Part shown: in pieces, positions 62,354 to 64,000 of the stretch
Layout: every line of letters begins with the position of its first letter
Position numbering within the stretch: position 1 is the stretch's first letter
DNA from: Calonectria ilicicola
Lineage: Eukaryota > Ascomycota > Sordariomycetes > Hypocreales > Nectriaceae
DNA length: 64,000 bases
Direction: 5' to 3'
NCBI GenBank assembly: GCA_020809705.1
Contig: CP085826.1
Location: 7,378,001-7,442,000 of the forward strand
Made by a program: the position numbers and the translations under genes
The notes under the pieces: model-generated
The model's input: only the letters and a program-made list of their open reading frames with translations
Told to the model about the DNA's origin: nothing
The model's database searches: none

Positions 62354-64000
62354 TTACTCGTCGTGAGTGGGGGGTCCGACGTAGTTCTTGTGGCCCCAGA
62401 GCCAGTACCATAGACCGGAGACGCTAATGGCAAATACAAACACAACGGGGGCATAGTTGACAGTGGCGGCGGTGGCGGGAACCATGGAAGGCATGCAGAA
62501 GAGGGGAGTGACGAGGAGCGACCAGGCTAAGTAAATAAGTCAGCAAAACATTCATTTTCACACGAAGTTGGACATCTCAAATACGTACCAACAGCGATCC
62601 AGTTGCAGACGGTACCTAGGGTGCCGAGGTAGAATTGTCCCTGCTTAATCTGCTTGCGGCCGGTGAACAAGCTAATGGCAACGGGAGTAACGTAGGCGAT
62701 GGTCAGGGTGATGACACCGACACCAGAGAAGGCGTTGAAAGCGGTGGTGTTGCCGAAGTAGATCAGACCAAGGGCGAGCTGGACAACCATGCTGAGCATC
62801 ATGGCGTTGAAGGGAACATCGAGCTTGCGGTTAACCTTCATCCACATGCTAGCTCCGGGAACGGCGCCATCACGGGCAAAGGCGAAGATGCATCGAGAGG
62901 TGGCAGTTGTGCAGCCAATACCGCACATGATGGCGAGAACCATGAGAGGGATGAGCAGACCAAAGGCACCACCGGAGGAGCCGACAGCGGACTTGAGAAT
63001 CGAGGGGACGGGCTGGCCAGAGGCGAGGGCGATGAGTCCCTGGATGTCGGGGAGGACGAAGACCAGAGGGATCAGGAAAAGGAGACCGCAGAAGGTGTTG
63101 AGAATGACAGTAGCGACCATGGCCTTGGGGACCTGGGTTGCGGGCTTCTGAACCTCTTCGCACATGCTGTATAAACTGTTAGAAAACGAGGCTCCCAGAA
63201 ACATTCTCGGCACCACTCACGAAATAATCATTCCAGTGGAGGAGGTAGCGTATCCTGCGTGCAAAAGACCAACACAGAACGACCATCCATCTGGCCATCC
63301 AGAAGACGCCTCAAAGTGGGTGAAGACATATTTGGCGCTGTGTCGACCCTCCTTGGCCATGACCAGGACGCAAATGGTAATGGCAATGACACCAGCAAAA
63401 GTCCAGAAGATGGCAGCAGTCTTTAAAACACTTGTTAGTACGGGGCACAGTTACGGGGGAATATTTATTCAATTTGCTCACGTCAAGCAGAGGCAGGTAC
63501 TTGTTACCAAAGGCGGAAACGGCGTTGGTCAACAGAGTGATGCCGAGGAAGATGAGGTAGACCTGGTAGGCCTTGCCCTCGAGGACGCCAACACCGGGCT
63601 CTTTCTCAAACACATTGACACAGGCGACGATGAACAGAGTGGTACCGAAGTTCACAGACAGGGTAATCGAAATGTTGCCAACAAGGTAGAGCCAGCCGCA
63701 AATCCAGCCAGCAATTCGCCGCCAACGAGGGGGAGCCAGCATGAATGCTTGGTAGTAGACACCTAAATTCGCGATCAATCACATATTCACTTTAAATAAT
63801 AGAGACGGAGAGGAGGAAGTATTTCGCGAGCCGGAGCGGGGAGTTTCGCAACGAGAACAAGGGCAACGTGGGGAACAATTGTAGTACCTCCGGCAGTAGG
63901 ATAAACGCTAGTGATTTCACCGAGAGACGCAGCAACACAAATGATAATCAGAGAGACGGCGAGCCAACCCCAGATGATGTTGACAGGACCGCCGCCAACT
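62354..64000 (-). CDS. APC-superfamily amino-acid/GABA/choline-type permease, 5' end outside window
   Basis: Five exons are present (64000-63888, 63762-63482, 63420-63221, 63166-62589, 62526-62354), all in phase, giving 448 codons including the stop. The N-terminal exon(s) are missing because the window ends. Residues in order read GGPVNIIWGWLAVSLIIICVAASLGEITSVYPTAGGVYYQAFMLAPPRW, then several transmembrane segments, ATSSTGMIISMCEEVQKPATQVPKAMV, CGIGCTTATSRCIFAFARDGAVPG, and the C-terminus GLWYWLWGHKNYVGPPTHDE. This is the fungal APC permease family related to Uga4 and Hnm1 (GABA, choline and polyamine uptake at the plasma membrane). The exact substrate is not decidable from sequence. Three introns have GTGAGY or GTACGT donors. 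The acceptor chosen at 63167 gives the family's STGMIISMCEE; a 9-bp upstream alternative exists. Confidence 0.88.

Overview
The window is nuclear DNA of a filamentous ascomycete (Pezizomycotina). The support is short introns of about 45-70 bp with GTRAGT donors and CTAAC/CTAAT branch points, fungal-specific families (TRI12-like MFS, NACHT-ankyrin NLR, GAC1-like PP1 subunit, APC permease) and a 23-kb block of extreme AT-richness with the C-to-T/G-to-A scars of repeat-induced point mutation (RIP). I do not assign a genus.

Left arm (1-11035): gene-dense and largely intact. It holds the 5' part of a bZIP regulator (-), a carboxymuconolactone-decarboxylase-like protein (+), a TRI12-type MFS transporter (-) and a 4-coumarate-CoA-ligase-like adenylate-forming enzyme (+). 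These could be a small metabolic cluster or its edge. Then come a coiled-coil protein with an in-frame TGA, a small membrane ORF, and a secreted protein resembling the non-catalytic tail of killer-toxin-like (subgroup C) chitinases.

Centre (11036-34444): one RIP-eroded block that resolves into nested insertions. A 0.8-kb element of unknown class (called X here) with an 11-bp target duplication was split by a gypsy-type retroelement with 165-bp LTRs. That retroelement was in turn invaded by a second gypsy element (397-bp LTRs, CTAAT duplication), a second X copy (12-bp duplication), a copia element (175-bp LTRs, TATAA duplication, half-tRNA primer site) and an almost unmutated 185-bp solo LTR (CTTAT duplication). 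All three LTR elements read on the minus strand and none keeps an open frame.

Right arm (34456-47347): a seven-exon NLR-like gene (alpha/beta hydrolase, NACHT, ankyrin repeats, C-terminal zinc finger; - strand). Upstream of it is a decayed OTT_1508-type deaminase gene (-), then a C2H2 zinc-finger gene (+) with a possible in-frame TAG, and a glycogen-targeting PP1 regulatory subunit gene (-).

Far right (47348-64000): about 15 kb of GC-normal DNA with simple repeats and no credible protein gene, then the 3' four-fifths of an amino-acid/GABA-type APC permease (-) running off the window edge. Exon coordinates were derived by hand from splice signals and reading phase. They are internally consistent, but no RNA data were available.
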